A stretch of DNA of 64,000 nt from CAVVNP01 sp963800235 (GCA_963800235.1 CAWDAD010000001.1:1240001-1304000); one strand, 5' to 3'. Numbered from the stretch's first letter, positions 43,056-52,542 are shown. Notes: generated by a model from the letters alone, not told the origin. Numbers and translations are program-made.

Positions 43056-44413
43056 TGGAGCGCGCGCGCCGGGAGCTGACCGGCTGGGGCCGGACCTCGC
43101 CGAGCTCGGCCGAGGTCTGGACGCCCCGCTCCGCCGACGAGCTGGCCGCCGGCCTGGACGAGCCCGGCGCCCGGGGCGTGCTGGCCCGCGGCCTCGGTCG
43201 CAGCTACGGCGACGTCGCCCAGAACGCCGGCGGCCGGGTGCTCGACGCCACCGGCGTGGCCAAGCTGCGCGCCATCGACCTCGACACCGGGATCGTCACC
43301 GTCGACGCCGGCGTCAGCCTGGCCCAGCTCATGTCCTGGCTGGTGCCGCTCGGCTGGTTCGTGCCGGTCTCGCCGGGCACCCGCTACGTCACCGTCGGCG
43401 GCGCCATCGCCAACGACATCCACGGCAAGAACCACCACGCCTCCGGGTCGTGGTGCAACCACGTGCGGTCGATCACCCTGGCCACGCCGGCCAACGGCGT
43501 CATCGTCGTCACCCCCGACGACGACCCGGACCTGTTCTGGGCCACCGCCGGCGGCATCGGCCTGACCGGGGTCGTGCTCGAGGCCACCGTCCAGATGCAG
43601 CCGGTCGAGACCTCGCTGCTCTCGGTCGACACCGACCGCACGCGAGACCTCGACGAGGTCATGGCCCTCATGGAGGAGGGCGACGACCGCTACCCCTACT
43701 CGGTGGCCTGGATCGACATCATGGCGACCGGCCGATCGATCGGGCGGGGCATCCTCGACCGGGGCCGGTTCGCCAGCCTCGACCAGCTGCCGACCCCGAC
43801 CCGCCAGCACCCGCTGGCCTACCGCGGGGAGATCCTGGTCACCGCGCCGAGCGTCGCACCGCCCGGCCTCGTCAACCCGCTCACCGTGCGGGCCTTCAAC
43901 GAGCTGTGGTACCGCAAGGCCCCGCGTCGGCGACGCGAGCACCTCGTGAGCATCCCCGCCTTCTGGCACCCCCTCGACGGCGTCGGCGAGTGGAACCGGG
44001 TCTACGGCCGCCACGGGTTCCTGCAGTGGCAGTGCGTGGTCCCCTTCGGGGCCGAGGACACCTTGCGCTCCATCGTCCACGAGCTCTCCGCCGCCCGATG
44101 CCCGTCGGCGGTCAACGTGCTCAAGCGCTTCGGCGCCGCCAACCCCGGCATGCTGTCCTTCCCGCTGCCGGGCTGGACGCTGACCGTCGACCTCCCCGCC
44201 GGCGATGCCGGCTTCGCCGCCCTGTTCGACCGCCTCGACCGCACCGTGGCCGAGGTCGGCGGGCGGATCTACCTGGCCAAGGACAGCCGGCTCGACCCGG
44301 CGCTGCTCCGCGACATGTACCCCCGGCTCGACGAGTGGCTGGGGGTGCGGGCCAAGGTCGACCCCGACGGGGTGCTGCAGAGCGACCTGGCCCGGCGGCT
44401 CCTCCCCCGCTGA
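43055..44413 (+). CDS. dprE1: Decaprenylphosphoryl-beta-D-ribose 2'-oxidase (DprE1)
   Basis: A 452-residue FAD oxidoreductase. ARGLGRSYGDVAQNAGG, PGTRYVTVGGAIANDIHGKNHH (FAD-binding, with the His that holds flavin) and the C-terminal FGGRxYLAKDSR-like VGGRIYLAKDSRL are DprE1 hallmarks. It oxidises the 2'-OH of decaprenyl-phospho-ribose; DprE2 completes epimerisation. In the segment SFPLPGWTLTVDLP the residue matching the mycobacterial Cys387 (GWNICVDF, from memory) is Thr. GTG start at the 1-nt overlap with the previous stop; about 453 codons, close to the mycobacterial length of about 460. Confidence 0.9.
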   Translation: MERARRELTGWGRTSPSSAEVWTPRSADELAAGLDEPGARGVLARGLGRSYGDVAQNAGGRVLDATGVAKLRAIDLDTGIVTVDAGVSLAQLMSWLVPLGWFVPVSPGTRYVTVGGAIANDIHGKNHHASGSWCNHVRSITLATPANGVIVVTPDDDPDLFWATAGGIGLTGVVLEATVQMQPVETSLLSVDTDRTRDLDEVMALMEEGDDRYPYSVAWIDIMATGRSIGRGILDRGRFASLDQLPTPTRQHPLAYRGEILVTAPSVAPPGLVNPLTVRAFNELWYRKAPRRRREHLVSIPAFWHPLDGVGEWNRVYGRHGFLQWQCVVPFGAEDTLRSIVHELSAARCPSAVNVLKRFGAANPGMLSFPLPGWTLTVDLPAGDAGFAALFDRLDRTVAEVGGRIYLAKDSRLDPALLRDMYPRLDEWLGVRAKVDPDGVLQSDLARRLLPR

Positions 44414-44439
44414 GCCGACCCGACGGGACCGGCGTCCGC

Positions 44440-44479
44440 CGCTCGGCGGTTCGGCCGCTCGGCCGTTCGGCAGTTCGGC
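44440..44479 (+). repeat. 8-bp tandem repeat, five copies
   Basis: GCTCGGCG, GTTCGGCC, GCTCGGCC, GTTCGGCA, GTTCGGCC in a row from 44440. It lies between the convergent dprE1 and dehydratase genes, outside both coding regions. Confidence 0.8.
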
Positions 44480-44486
44480 CGGGAGA

Positions 44487-46367
44487 TCAGTCGTCCAGGG
44501 TCACCTGGTGGCGGTCGACCCGGCACCAGGCCCGCAGCCGCTCGACCACCTGGTCGTCGGGCGCGTCGGCGACGGCCTGGAGCCCCTCGACCTGCAGCGC
44601 CGGCACCTGCACGTGGGAGATCAGCGGGTGGCGCGGGCGCTGGTCCTCCTCGTCGACGCCGAGCAGCACCTCGTGGAGCTTCTCGCCGTCGCGTATCCCG
44701 GTGTAGACGACCTCGATGGGCCGGTCGGCCTGATCGATCAGGCGCCGGGCGACGTCGTCGATGCGGACCGGTTCGCCCATGTCGAGCACCAGCGCCTCGC
44801 CGTCACGCCCGACCGCCCCCGCCTGGATCACCAGCTGGACCGCCTCCTCGACGGTCATGAAGTAGCGGGTGATGTCGGGGTGGGTCACCGTCAACGGCCC
44901 ACCGGCCTCGATCTGGGCCCGGAAGGCGGTCAGCACCGAGCCCCGGCTGCCGAGCACGTTGCCGAAGCGCACGCTCAGGTAGGTGCCGGCGGTCTGCTGG
45001 GCGACCGCCGCGGTGAGCCGCTCGGCGACCCGCTTGGAGTAGCCGAGGATGCTGCACGGGTCGGCCGCCTTGTCGGTGGAGACGTTGACGAACCGGCCCA
45101 CGCCCTGGCGGGCGGCGGCGTGGAGCAGGTTCTCGGTGCCGAGCACGTTGGTCTTCAGCGCCTCGCTGGGGTGCAGCTCGAGCAGGGGGAGGTGCTTCAG
45201 GGCGGCGGCGTGGAACACCACGTCCGGCGCCTGCTCGGCGAACACCCGGTCGATGCGGGCGGCATCGCGGATGTCGGCCACCACCAGGTTCGGGGTGTCG
45301 AGCAGCGCCTTGCCCTCGATGGAGAGCTGCACGCCGTGCAGCGCCGACTCGTCGCGGTCGAGCATGATCAGCTCGGCCGGGGCGAAGCGGTAGATCTGGC
45401 GGCACAGCTCCGAGCCGATCGACCCGCCGGCGCCGGTGACGAGGACCCGACGACCGGTCAGGTACCCGGCGATCTCGTCGAGGTCGGTCTGGACCTCGTG
45501 CCGGCCGAGCAGGTCGGCCTCGGTGATGGTCCGCAGGTCGGCGACCCCGACGTGGCCGCCGAAGAGCTCCGACACCCGTGGCAGCACCTTCACCCACAGG
45601 CCGAGCTCGTCGGCCTGGGCGGACACCTCGCGGATCAGGCGGGCGGTGGCGCTCGGGACGGCCACCACCACCCCGGTGGCGTCGGTCTCGGCCGCCACCC
45701 GGGCCAGGTCGGCGCGGGTGCCGCGCACGGGCACGCCGTGGATGCGCAGGCTGCGCTTGTCGCGGTCGTCGTCGAGCAGCGCCACGGGCACGTAGGTGCT
45801 CTCGGGGTTGCGGAGCATGGCGGTGAGCACCTGGACGCCGCCCTCGCCGGCGCCGATCACCACGACGTGGGCGGCCACGTCGGCGTCGGGCCGGAGGCGG
45901 CGCTCGAAGGTGAACCGCCAGCAGTAGCGGCAGAACGCCATCAGCACGAGCGCCACCACCCCACCGGCGATGGTGGCGCCGACGGGAAGCGGGTGGTGGG
46001 CCGGTAGCCGGTCGATCACCGCGACGACGGCGGTGGTGATGAGGACCGTGCGGGAGATGGCCGCCGCCTCCTCGAAGCTGCCGTACCGCCAGCGCCCGAC
46101 GTAGAGGCCCATCACCCCGCCGAGCATCACCTGCAGCACCACGGCGAGGACGGCGATGCGCACGACCTGGGCGAGGGCGACCTGGTGCCACACGAACTCG
46201 AAGCGCAACCAGGTCGCGAGCAGCAGCCCGACCATCCAGCAGGCGGCGTCGACACCGACCTGGACCCAGGTGGAGGACCGGGTGAACACCCAGACCAGGT
46301 GGTCCACGCTGAGCTGCTGTCGCGTGCGCTGCGAGCGGGCGCGCAGCCGCGACCTGGCCATGTTCAC
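44487..46367 (-). CDS. CapD/WbpM-type nucleotide-sugar 4,6-dehydratase, membrane-bound
   Basis: About 626 residues. Four N-terminal helices (roughly 38-58, 68-90, 105-122, 130-148), a CoA-binding-like Rossmann region (HVVVIGAGEGGVQVLTAML), then the dehydratase domain: RRVLVTGAGGSIGSELCRQI, HAAALKHLPLLE, FVNVSTDKAADPCSILGYSK with Thr-Asp-Lys and the SxxxxK pair, and MTVEEAVQLVIQAG. The family converts UDP-GlcNAc to the 4-keto-6-deoxy sugar used in surface glycans. GTG 46367 is chosen because GAGGGGGA lies at good spacing; GTG 46385 and ATG 46361 are in-frame alternatives. Confidence 0.85.
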   Translation of the reverse strand: MNMARSRLRARSQRTRQQLSVDHLVWVFTRSSTWVQVGVDAACWMVGLLLATWLRFEFVWHQVALAQVVRIAVLAVVLQVMLGGVMGLYVGRWRYGSFEEAAAISRTVLITTAVVAVIDRLPAHHPLPVGATIAGGVVALVLMAFCRYCWRFTFERRLRPDADVAAHVVVIGAGEGGVQVLTAMLRNPESTYVPVALLDDDRDKRSLRIHGVPVRGTRADLARVAAETDATGVVVAVPSATARLIREVSAQADELGLWVKVLPRVSELFGGHVGVADLRTITEADLLGRHEVQTDLDEIAGYLTGRRVLVTGAGGSIGSELCRQIYRFAPAELIMLDRDESALHGVQLSIEGKALLDTPNLVVADIRDAARIDRVFAEQAPDVVFHAAALKHLPLLELHPSEALKTNVLGTENLLHAAARQGVGRFVNVSTDKAADPCSILGYSKRVAERLTAAVAQQTAGTYLSVRFGNVLGSRGSVLTAFRAQIEAGGPLTVTHPDITRYFMTVEEAVQLVIQAGAVGRDGEALVLDMGEPVRIDDVARRLIDQADRPIEVVYTGIRDGEKLHEVLLGVDEEDQRPRHPLISHVQVPALQVEGLQAVADAPDDQVVERLRAWCRVDRHQVTLDD

Positions 46368-46484
46368 GAACTTGTCCCCCCTCACCGCTAGCGGCCCCGC
46401 TGACAGTAGTGTCCACGCGTCGCTCCGTCCACACCTTCCGCACTACCGTGCGGCCCTCCTGGTGGGCCCTGACGAGACGAGAAC

Positions 46485-48776
46485 GTGGTGCAGGAGACGA
46501 TCGACCCGCCTCGCCGACGGCGACGGAGGACGAGCCCGATGGTGCGCGCCGGCATCGTCGCCGTCGCCGCACTGGCGGCGGTGGGCGGCGCCGCGGCCGG
46601 CGTCCACCCGACGGGGCTGGCGGTGGCCGACGCGCTGTACGGCGCCCTGGTCGCCGCCCTGGCCGCCGGGATGGCCTCGCGCTGCCGGCGGTGGGCCTGG
46701 CTGATCACCGCGGCGGTGGCGGTGTGCTTCGCCGGCGGGTGGCTGCAGGTCGTCGCGCTGATCGCCCTGCTCGCCGCCTTCGCCGGCGGCTTCCTCGACC
46801 GCCGTGACCGGCTGCTGGGCGCGGCGGTGGGGGCGGTGTCGGCCCAGGTGCTGCTGCGCCTGCCGGCCGAGGGGCCGCTGCCGATGCTGCGGTTCTCGGG
46901 GGCGACCGCGCTCGTGGCCGTGGTGGGGCTGGCTCCCATCGTGGTCTCCGGCTACCGCCACGCCCCCGCCGCCACCCGACGGTGGCTGCGGGCCGGCGCG
47001 CTCGTCGCAGGGCTCGCCGTGGTGACCATCGGCATCATCTTCGCAGGAGCGGGCCTGGCGGCGAAGACCAGGGTCGAGCAGGGCATCTCCGACTCCCAGC
47101 GGGCCCTGCAGGCCGCCCGCCGCGGCGACCTGGCCGAGTCCCAGCGGCTGCTCGACTCGGCCGCCACCGACCTCGACGCCGCCAACGGCCTGGTGGGCTC
47201 GTGGTGGGCGGCGCCCGCCCGGGTCGTGCCGGTCCTCGGCATCCAGGCCGACGCCCTGACCACCGTCACCTCCCAGGGGGCCAGCCTGGCCGAGGAGGCG
47301 AGGGCGACGGTGCGCACCGGCGACTACCACGACCTGCGCTACCGGTCCGGGTCGTTCAACCTCGACCTGGTCCGCCAGGTCCAGCAGCCCCTCCGGCGCT
47401 CCACCGCCGCCCTCCGGTCGACCACCCGGACCCTCGACGCCATCGACTCGCCCTGGCTCGTCGGACCGGTCCGGGACCGGCTGGACCGCTACCGGGCCGA
47501 GCTGGTCGACGCCCGGGACGAGGCCGAGCTGGCCCGCGAGGGCTCGCTCGTGGTGCCGGGGCTGCTCGGCGGCGCCGGCGAGCGCCACTACCTCGTGCTG
47601 TTCACCACCCCGAGCGAGCAGCGGGGCCTGGGCGGCTTCATCGGCGACTACGCCGAGCTGACCGCGGTCGACGGTCGCATCCGGATGACCCGCTCCGGTC
47701 CCATCCAGGACCTGCTCGACGCCGTGCCCCGGGGCATCCGCCAGCTGCACGGACCCGCCGACTACCTCCGTCGCTACGGGCGCTACGACCTGGCCGACTA
47801 CCTGCAGGACCTGACCCTCTCCCCCGACTTCCCCTCCGTCGCGACGGTGGCGGCCGACCTGTACCAGCAGTCCGGCGGCTCCCACGTCGACGGGGTGATC
47901 GCCGTGGACCCCTACGGCCTGCAGGCGCTGCTCACCTTCACCGGCCCGATCCGCGTCGACGGCCTCGACGAGCCGCTCACCCGGGCGAACGCCGCCCGGG
48001 TGCTGCTGAAGGACCAGTACCTGCAGTTCGGTCGGCAGGGCGAGCGGGAGGACTTCCTGCGCCAGGCGACGAGGACGACCTTCGAGAAGCTGACCACCGG
48101 CAGCCTCCCCGCCCCCGAGTCGATCTCCCGGGTGATGAGCCCCGAGGTGCGAGGGGGGCACTTCTCGATGTGGAGCCCGAGACCGGCGGAGGAGACCTTC
48201 TTCGAGCACCTCCACGCCGACGGCGCCTTTCCCCGTCCCGACGGCGGCGACCTGTTCGCCGTGCGGGCGCAGAACTCGGCCCACAACAAGATCGACCTCT
48301 TCCTCGACCGCCGGGTCGACTACCGGGCTCGGGCCGACACCCGCACGGGCGAGGTCCGGGCGACGGCCACCATCACCTTCACCAACCGCGCGCCGGCGTC
48401 CGGGCTGCCGAACTACGTGATCGGCAACACCGTGAACCTCCCGCTCGGCACCAACCGGATGAACCTCGCCTTCTACTCGCCGCTGCAGGTCCGCTCGGTC
48501 ACCGTCTCCGGCCTGGCGCTGCCCTTCGCCCCCGACACCGAGCTCGGCTGGGGGGTGACCACCACCGCGCTGGCCGTCCCGCCCGGTGAGACCCGGACCG
48601 TCGTCGTGACCCTGTCCGGGCGCATCGCCCCCGGCCCCTACCACCTGACCCTCGCCCCTCAGCCGGCGGTCAACCCGTCGGTCGAGTCGACGACGGTGGT
48701 GGTCGACGGGACCCGCCGGACGCTGCTGGCGGCGCGGCCCCTGACCCAGGTGACCCGGCTGGGTCCGACGGGGTGA
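46485..48776 (+). CDS. DUF4012 family protein with multi-span N-terminus
   Basis: A 763-residue envelope protein. Six or so membrane segments at 20-190 (AGIVAVAALAAVGGAAAG, ALYGALVAALAAGMA, LITAAVAVCFAGGWLQVVAL) precede a coiled region (SDSQRALQAARRGDLAESQRLLDS) and a large DUF4012 ectodomain with HYLVLFTTPSEQRGLGGFIGDY, RYGRYDLADYLQDLTLSPDFP and DGVIAVDPYGLQALLTFTGP. It is a full-length relative of the frameshifted protein at 26.9-28.6 kb. Function unknown; the family sits in glycan clusters of actinobacteria. Divergent from the dehydratase (about 118 nt apart); TAGTGT lies in that gap near 46407-46413. Confidence 0.78.
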   Translation: MVQETIDPPRRRRRRTSPMVRAGIVAVAALAAVGGAAAGVHPTGLAVADALYGALVAALAAGMASRCRRWAWLITAAVAVCFAGGWLQVVALIALLAAFAGGFLDRRDRLLGAAVGAVSAQVLLRLPAEGPLPMLRFSGATALVAVVGLAPIVVSGYRHAPAATRRWLRAGALVAGLAVVTIGIIFAGAGLAAKTRVEQGISDSQRALQAARRGDLAESQRLLDSAATDLDAANGLVGSWWAAPARVVPVLGIQADALTTVTSQGASLAEEARATVRTGDYHDLRYRSGSFNLDLVRQVQQPLRRSTAALRSTTRTLDAIDSPWLVGPVRDRLDRYRAELVDARDEAELAREGSLVVPGLLGGAGERHYLVLFTTPSEQRGLGGFIGDYAELTAVDGRIRMTRSGPIQDLLDAVPRGIRQLHGPADYLRRYGRYDLADYLQDLTLSPDFPSVATVAADLYQQSGGSHVDGVIAVDPYGLQALLTFTGPIRVDGLDEPLTRANAARVLLKDQYLQFGRQGEREDFLRQATRTTFEKLTTGSLPAPESISRVMSPEVRGGHFSMWSPRPAEETFFEHLHADGAFPRPDGGDLFAVRAQNSAHNKIDLFLDRRVDYRARADTRTGEVRATATITFTNRAPASGLPNYVIGNTVNLPLGTNRMNLAFYSPLQVRSVTVSGLALPFAPDTELGWGVTTTALAVPPGETRTVVVTLSGRIAPGPYHLTLAPQPAVNPSVESTTVVVDGTRRTLLAARPLTQVTRLGPTG

Positions 48777-48888
48777 CCTCAGCAACCACGGGCGCCGGCC
48801 GACAGACCGACTAGTCTCTGCCGCCATCGGGAGAGAGCAGGCTCCGAGCGTCCGCACCGGGCGGTCGACGGGCCGGGGAGGACCTCAG

Positions 48889-49445
48889 ATGATCCGTCGG
48901 ATGCTCATCATCGCTGGAGCGCTCGTGGCCTTCCTGGCGGCACCCGCCTTCGGCCAGTACGTCGACAGCGCCACCGTCACCAACCCGAACCCCGCGCCCG
49001 GCGCCACCGACACCGTCACGGGCACGTGCGCGTCCGGGCCCGGCGCCGCCGTCACCGTGACCCTCGACGGCACCACGCTCGTCGGCAGCGGCACCACCGG
49101 CAGCGACGGCACCTTCAGCGTCACCATCACCATCCCCGCCTCCACCACCCCGGGGGCGCACTCGCTCACCGTCGCCTGCAACGGCGATCCGATCGCGGTG
49201 CTGCCCATCACGGTGACCAACCCGGCCACCACCACCGGAACCACGGGGACGACCGACGCACCACCGGCACGGCCGGGACCACGGGCACGACCGGCAGCTC
49301 CGGCGCGACGACGAGCGGGGGCACGCTGGCCCGCACCGGTGCGAACGTCTCGCCCGTGCTGGCGGTGGGCGCCGCCCTCCTGGCCGCCGGCGGCCTGCTG
49401 CTGCTCGCCTCCCGCAAGCGCCGCAGCGCCCGCGCCGACATCTGA
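48889..49445 (+). pseudogene. Secreted Ig-like protein with LAXTG anchor, frameshifted
   Basis: Signal peptide 1-22 (MLIIAGALVAFLAAPAFG), then a beta-sandwich domain (residues 23-105: TVTNPNPAPGATDTVTGTCA, DGTFSVTITIPASTTPGAHS) and a Thr-Gly linker. Near 49250-49262 one base is missing in the Thr/Gly repeat; the next frame continues TTGTAGTTGTTGSSGATTSG, then the sorting signal GGTLARTG, helix VLAVGAALLAAGGLLLLAS and RKRR. So this is a second LAXTG (sortase E-type) cell-wall protein, about 186 residues if repaired. GGGGAGGA precedes the ATG; TAGTCT at about 48814-48819 is a possible -10. It follows the DUF4012 gene, as the first LAXTG gene neighbours the other. Confidence 0.75.
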
Positions 49446-49504
49446 GCCCGAACGCCTGAGAGGGCGAGCCGATAGGCGAGCCCGACCAATGAAGACGGCG
49501 CCCG

Positions 49505-49527
49505 TTCGCCAGGCGCAGCCTGGCGAA
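49505..49527. other. Hairpin in the 214-nt gap after the LAXTG gene
   Basis: TTCGCCAGGC-GCA-GCCTGGCGAA is a perfect 10-bp stem with a 3-nt loop. No ORF is seen in 49446-49659. This hairpin lies upstream of the longer terminator-like hairpin at 49573-49606. Confidence 0.5.
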
Positions 49528-49572
49528 TCGAACCGTGAGCCACGTCGAGGTGGACCTATCGGCGCAGGCTCT

Positions 49573-49606
49573 GAGGGCCCGGACCGGGAGACCGGTCCGG
49601 GCCCTC
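49573..49606. terminator. 15-bp hairpin between convergent genes
   Basis: GAGGGCCCGGACCGG-GAGA-CCGGTCCGGGCCCTC forms a perfect 15-bp stem with a GNRA-type GAGA loop, 53 nt from the mscL stop. No U-tract follows on either strand, as is common for actinobacterial I-shaped terminators. It would serve both converging transcripts. Confidence 0.7.
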
Positions 49607-49659
49607 GACGCGTCAACGTTGACGACAGGGCGGGTGCTGGGCGCTGGTGCGGGTGGCGC

Positions 49660-50034
49660 TCAGCGGCTGGCCTTGAGGCTGTCGCGGATCTCGGTGAGCA
49701 GGACGACCTCGTCGCTCGGCGTCGCCGCCTCGACCTGCTTGCCGCGCCGCTCCTGCAGCGTCTCGAACGACTTCACGATGACGAACAGCACGAGTCCGAT
49801 GATCACGAAGTTGATCACCGCGGTGATGAACGTCCCGTAGGTCACGACCCCGTCGCCGAGCTTGAAGGTGAGCGAGTCGAAGTTCGGCTTCCCGAAGATC
49901 GCCCCGATGATCGGGTTGATGATGTCCTGCACGAGGCTGTCGACCACGGTCTTGAACGCCAGGCCGATGATCACGGCCACGGCCAGGTCGACGACGTTGC
50001 CCTGGAACAGGAACTTCTTGAAGTCTTCGAGCAC
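49660..50034 (-). CDS. mscL: Large-conductance mechanosensitive channel
   Basis: A 124-residue MscL. The N-terminal helix and first span read LEDFKKFLFQGNVVDLAVAV, with the pore-lining GLAFKTVVDSLVQDIINPIIG; the second span is FITAVINFVIIGLVLFVIV; a C-terminal helix (LQERRGKQVEAATPSDEVVL) forms the cytosolic bundle. Pentameric emergency valve for osmotic downshock. GTG 50034 preceded by GGAGGT fixes the start, giving the usual length. Confidence 0.95.
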   Translation of the reverse strand: MLEDFKKFLFQGNVVDLAVAVIIGLAFKTVVDSLVQDIINPIIGAIFGKPNFDSLTFKLGDGVVTYGTFITAVINFVIIGLVLFVIVKSFETLQERRGKQVEAATPSDEVVLLTEIRDSLKASR

Positions 50035-50131
50035 GAGTGGACCTCCGGTCCCGTCGCTGGTGGTGTCGCGGCGCAGAGGTCCTGCGCCGCACAAGTCGAC
50101 CACAGCGCCCCGGGACCTGCAGGATTGGTCC

Positions 50132-51025
50132 ATGGACGTCGCCATCACCGGTTCCCACGGCCTGATCGGCCGGGCCCTCGCCGACTCGCTGCGGGCCGAC
50201 GGCCACACCGTCCGGCCGATCGTGCGCACCGACCCCGGGCCCGGCGCGGTCGGCTGGGACATCCCGGCCGGTCGGATCGACGCCGCCGGGCTCGAGGGCG
50301 TCGACGCGGTCGTGAACCTGGCCGGGCGAGGCCTCGGTCGGCACCCGTGGACCGACGCCGAGAAGCGCCGCATCCACGACAGCCGGGTCGACGGCACCCG
50401 CCTGCTGGCCGAGGCGCTGGCCGGCCTCGACCGTCCGCCGGCGGTCCTGGTCAGCGGATCGGCCGTGGGCATCTACGGCGAGGACCGCGGCGACCAGGTG
50501 CTGACCGAGTCGAGCACGGTGGGCGACGACTTCCTCGCCACGGTGTGCCGAGACTGGGAGGCGGCCACCCTGGCCGCCGAGGCGGCGGGTATCCGCGTGG
50601 TGCACGCCCGCACCGGGATCGTGCTCAGCCCCACCGGCGGCGCGCTGGCCGTCGAGCTGCCGATCTTCCGCTTGGGCCTCGGCGGCCAGCTCGGCGACGG
50701 TCGTCACTGGCTGAGCTGGATCAGCCTGGCGGACCAGGTGGGGGCGATCCGCCACCTCCTCGACGGCGACGTCTCCGGTCCGGTGAACCTGTGCGCGCCC
50801 GAGCCGGTGCGCAACGCCGAGTTCACCGAGGCGCTCGGCGGCGCTCTGCACCGCCCGACCGTGCTGCGGGTCCCCCGGCTGGTGTGCCACGCCCCGTTCG
50901 GGCTGGGTGAGCTGGTGCGCGGCATGCCCTTCGCCAGCCAGCGGGTGGCGCCTGCCGCCCTGGAGGCGTCCTCCTACGCCTTCGCCCACCGCGACGTGTC
51001 GTCCACCCTGCAGGCCATGCTGTGA
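50132..51025 (+). CDS. TIGR01777-type NAD-dependent epimerase/dehydratase family protein
   Basis: A 297-residue extended-SDR-like protein. MDVAITGSHGLIGRALADSL is the TGxxGxxG loop; GWDIPAGRIDAAGLEGVDAVVNLAG, PWTDAEKRRIHDSRVDGTRLL and LVSGSAVGIYGEDRGDQ are signatures of the YfcH/SulA-related TIGR01777 family; WLSWISLADQVGAI and PVNLCAPEPVRNAEF close it. Substrate unknown. CAGGAT lies 6 nt before the ATG. Its end overlaps the next gene (GTGA). Confidence 0.85.
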   Translation: MDVAITGSHGLIGRALADSLRADGHTVRPIVRTDPGPGAVGWDIPAGRIDAAGLEGVDAVVNLAGRGLGRHPWTDAEKRRIHDSRVDGTRLLAEALAGLDRPPAVLVSGSAVGIYGEDRGDQVLTESSTVGDDFLATVCRDWEAATLAAEAAGIRVVHARTGIVLSPTGGALAVELPIFRLGLGGQLGDGRHWLSWISLADQVGAIRHLLDGDVSGPVNLCAPEPVRNAEFTEALGGALHRPTVLRVPRLVCHAPFGLGELVRGMPFASQRVAPAALEASSYAFAHRDVSSTLQAML

Positions 51026-51681
51026 GGGTGGCCGACCGACGCATCGCCGCCTTCGACTTCGACGGCACGCTCACCGAGCGCGACACGCTCTTCGGCTTCC
51101 TCGTCCGGGCGTGCGGGCCGGCGCGCGTCGCGGCCGCGACCGCCGCCACCACCCCGGTGGCCATCGGCGCACGGCTGCGGCCAGCCGCCGACGGCACCCA
51201 CCACCGCGACGTCGGCAAGGAGCGGCTGCTGGCCCGGTTGTTCGAGGGCGAGGACGCCGAGCGGGTGGCCGAGGTCGGTCGGGCCTACGCCGCCGAGCTG
51301 CCCCGGCGGGTCCGACCCCACGCCCGGGGGCGGGCCGACTGGCACCGCGACCAGGGCCACGAGCTGGTCATCGTGTCGGCGTCGCTGCTCGCCTACCTCG
51401 AGCCCTTCGCCGAGTCCGAGGGCTTCCACCACGTGATCGGGGTGGGGCTCGAGACCGACGCCGACGGCCGGCTCACCGGCCGGCTCACCGGCCCCAACGT
51501 CCGGGGGGCCGAGAAGGCGGCCCGCCTGCGCCGGTGGCTCGCCGGCGACGAGCCGGCCGCGCTGTGGGCCTACGGCAACTCGAGCGGCGACCACGAGCTG
51601 CTGGCCCTCAACACCCACGGCGGCGGCTGGTACGGACGACCGCGCCGACGACCGGGCACCCTGCCGCCGCACGACCGCTGA
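51022..51681 (+). CDS. HAD-IB family phosphatase (SerB-like)
   Basis: A 219-residue HAD hydrolase. IAAFDFDGTLTERDTLFGFL holds nucleophile and acid Asp (DFDGT); LVIVSASLLAYLEPFA is motif II (Ser); KAARLRRWLAGD the Lys; WAYGNSSGDHELLAL motif III with the metal Asp. HAD-IB members dephosphorylate phosphoserine or lysophospholipids; this actinobacterial subgroup is not resolved. Translationally coupled to the epimerase-like gene. Confidence 0.82.
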   Translation: MRVADRRIAAFDFDGTLTERDTLFGFLVRACGPARVAAATAATTPVAIGARLRPAADGTHHRDVGKERLLARLFEGEDAERVAEVGRAYAAELPRRVRPHARGRADWHRDQGHELVIVSASLLAYLEPFAESEGFHHVIGVGLETDADGRLTGRLTGPNVRGAEKAARLRRWLAGDEPAALWAYGNSSGDHELLALNTHGGGWYGRPRRRPGTLPPHDR

Positions 51682-51720
51682 TCCGGTGCCCGGGACCGGC
51701 CACGGCCCCGGGCACCGGAT
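51681..51720. terminator. 14-bp hairpin between convergent genes
   Basis: ATCCGGTGCCCGGG (51681-51694) and CCCGGGCACCGGAT (51707-51720) pair perfectly around a 12-nt loop, immediately after the phosphatase stop and just before the convergent SDR stop. Probably a bidirectional terminator without U-tract. Confidence 0.75.
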
Positions 51721-51723
51721 GCG

Positions 51724-52500
<777 letters not shown>

Positions 52501-52542
52501 GGTCGGAACCTAGCCCGCGGGGTGGGGGCGGCCGACGGGCCC

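Noticed and set aside
49446..49572. Possible small gene or tRNA-like element
   Set aside because: No cloverleaf with an acceptor stem can be drawn and no frame has a ribosome site; only a 10-bp hairpin is clear.
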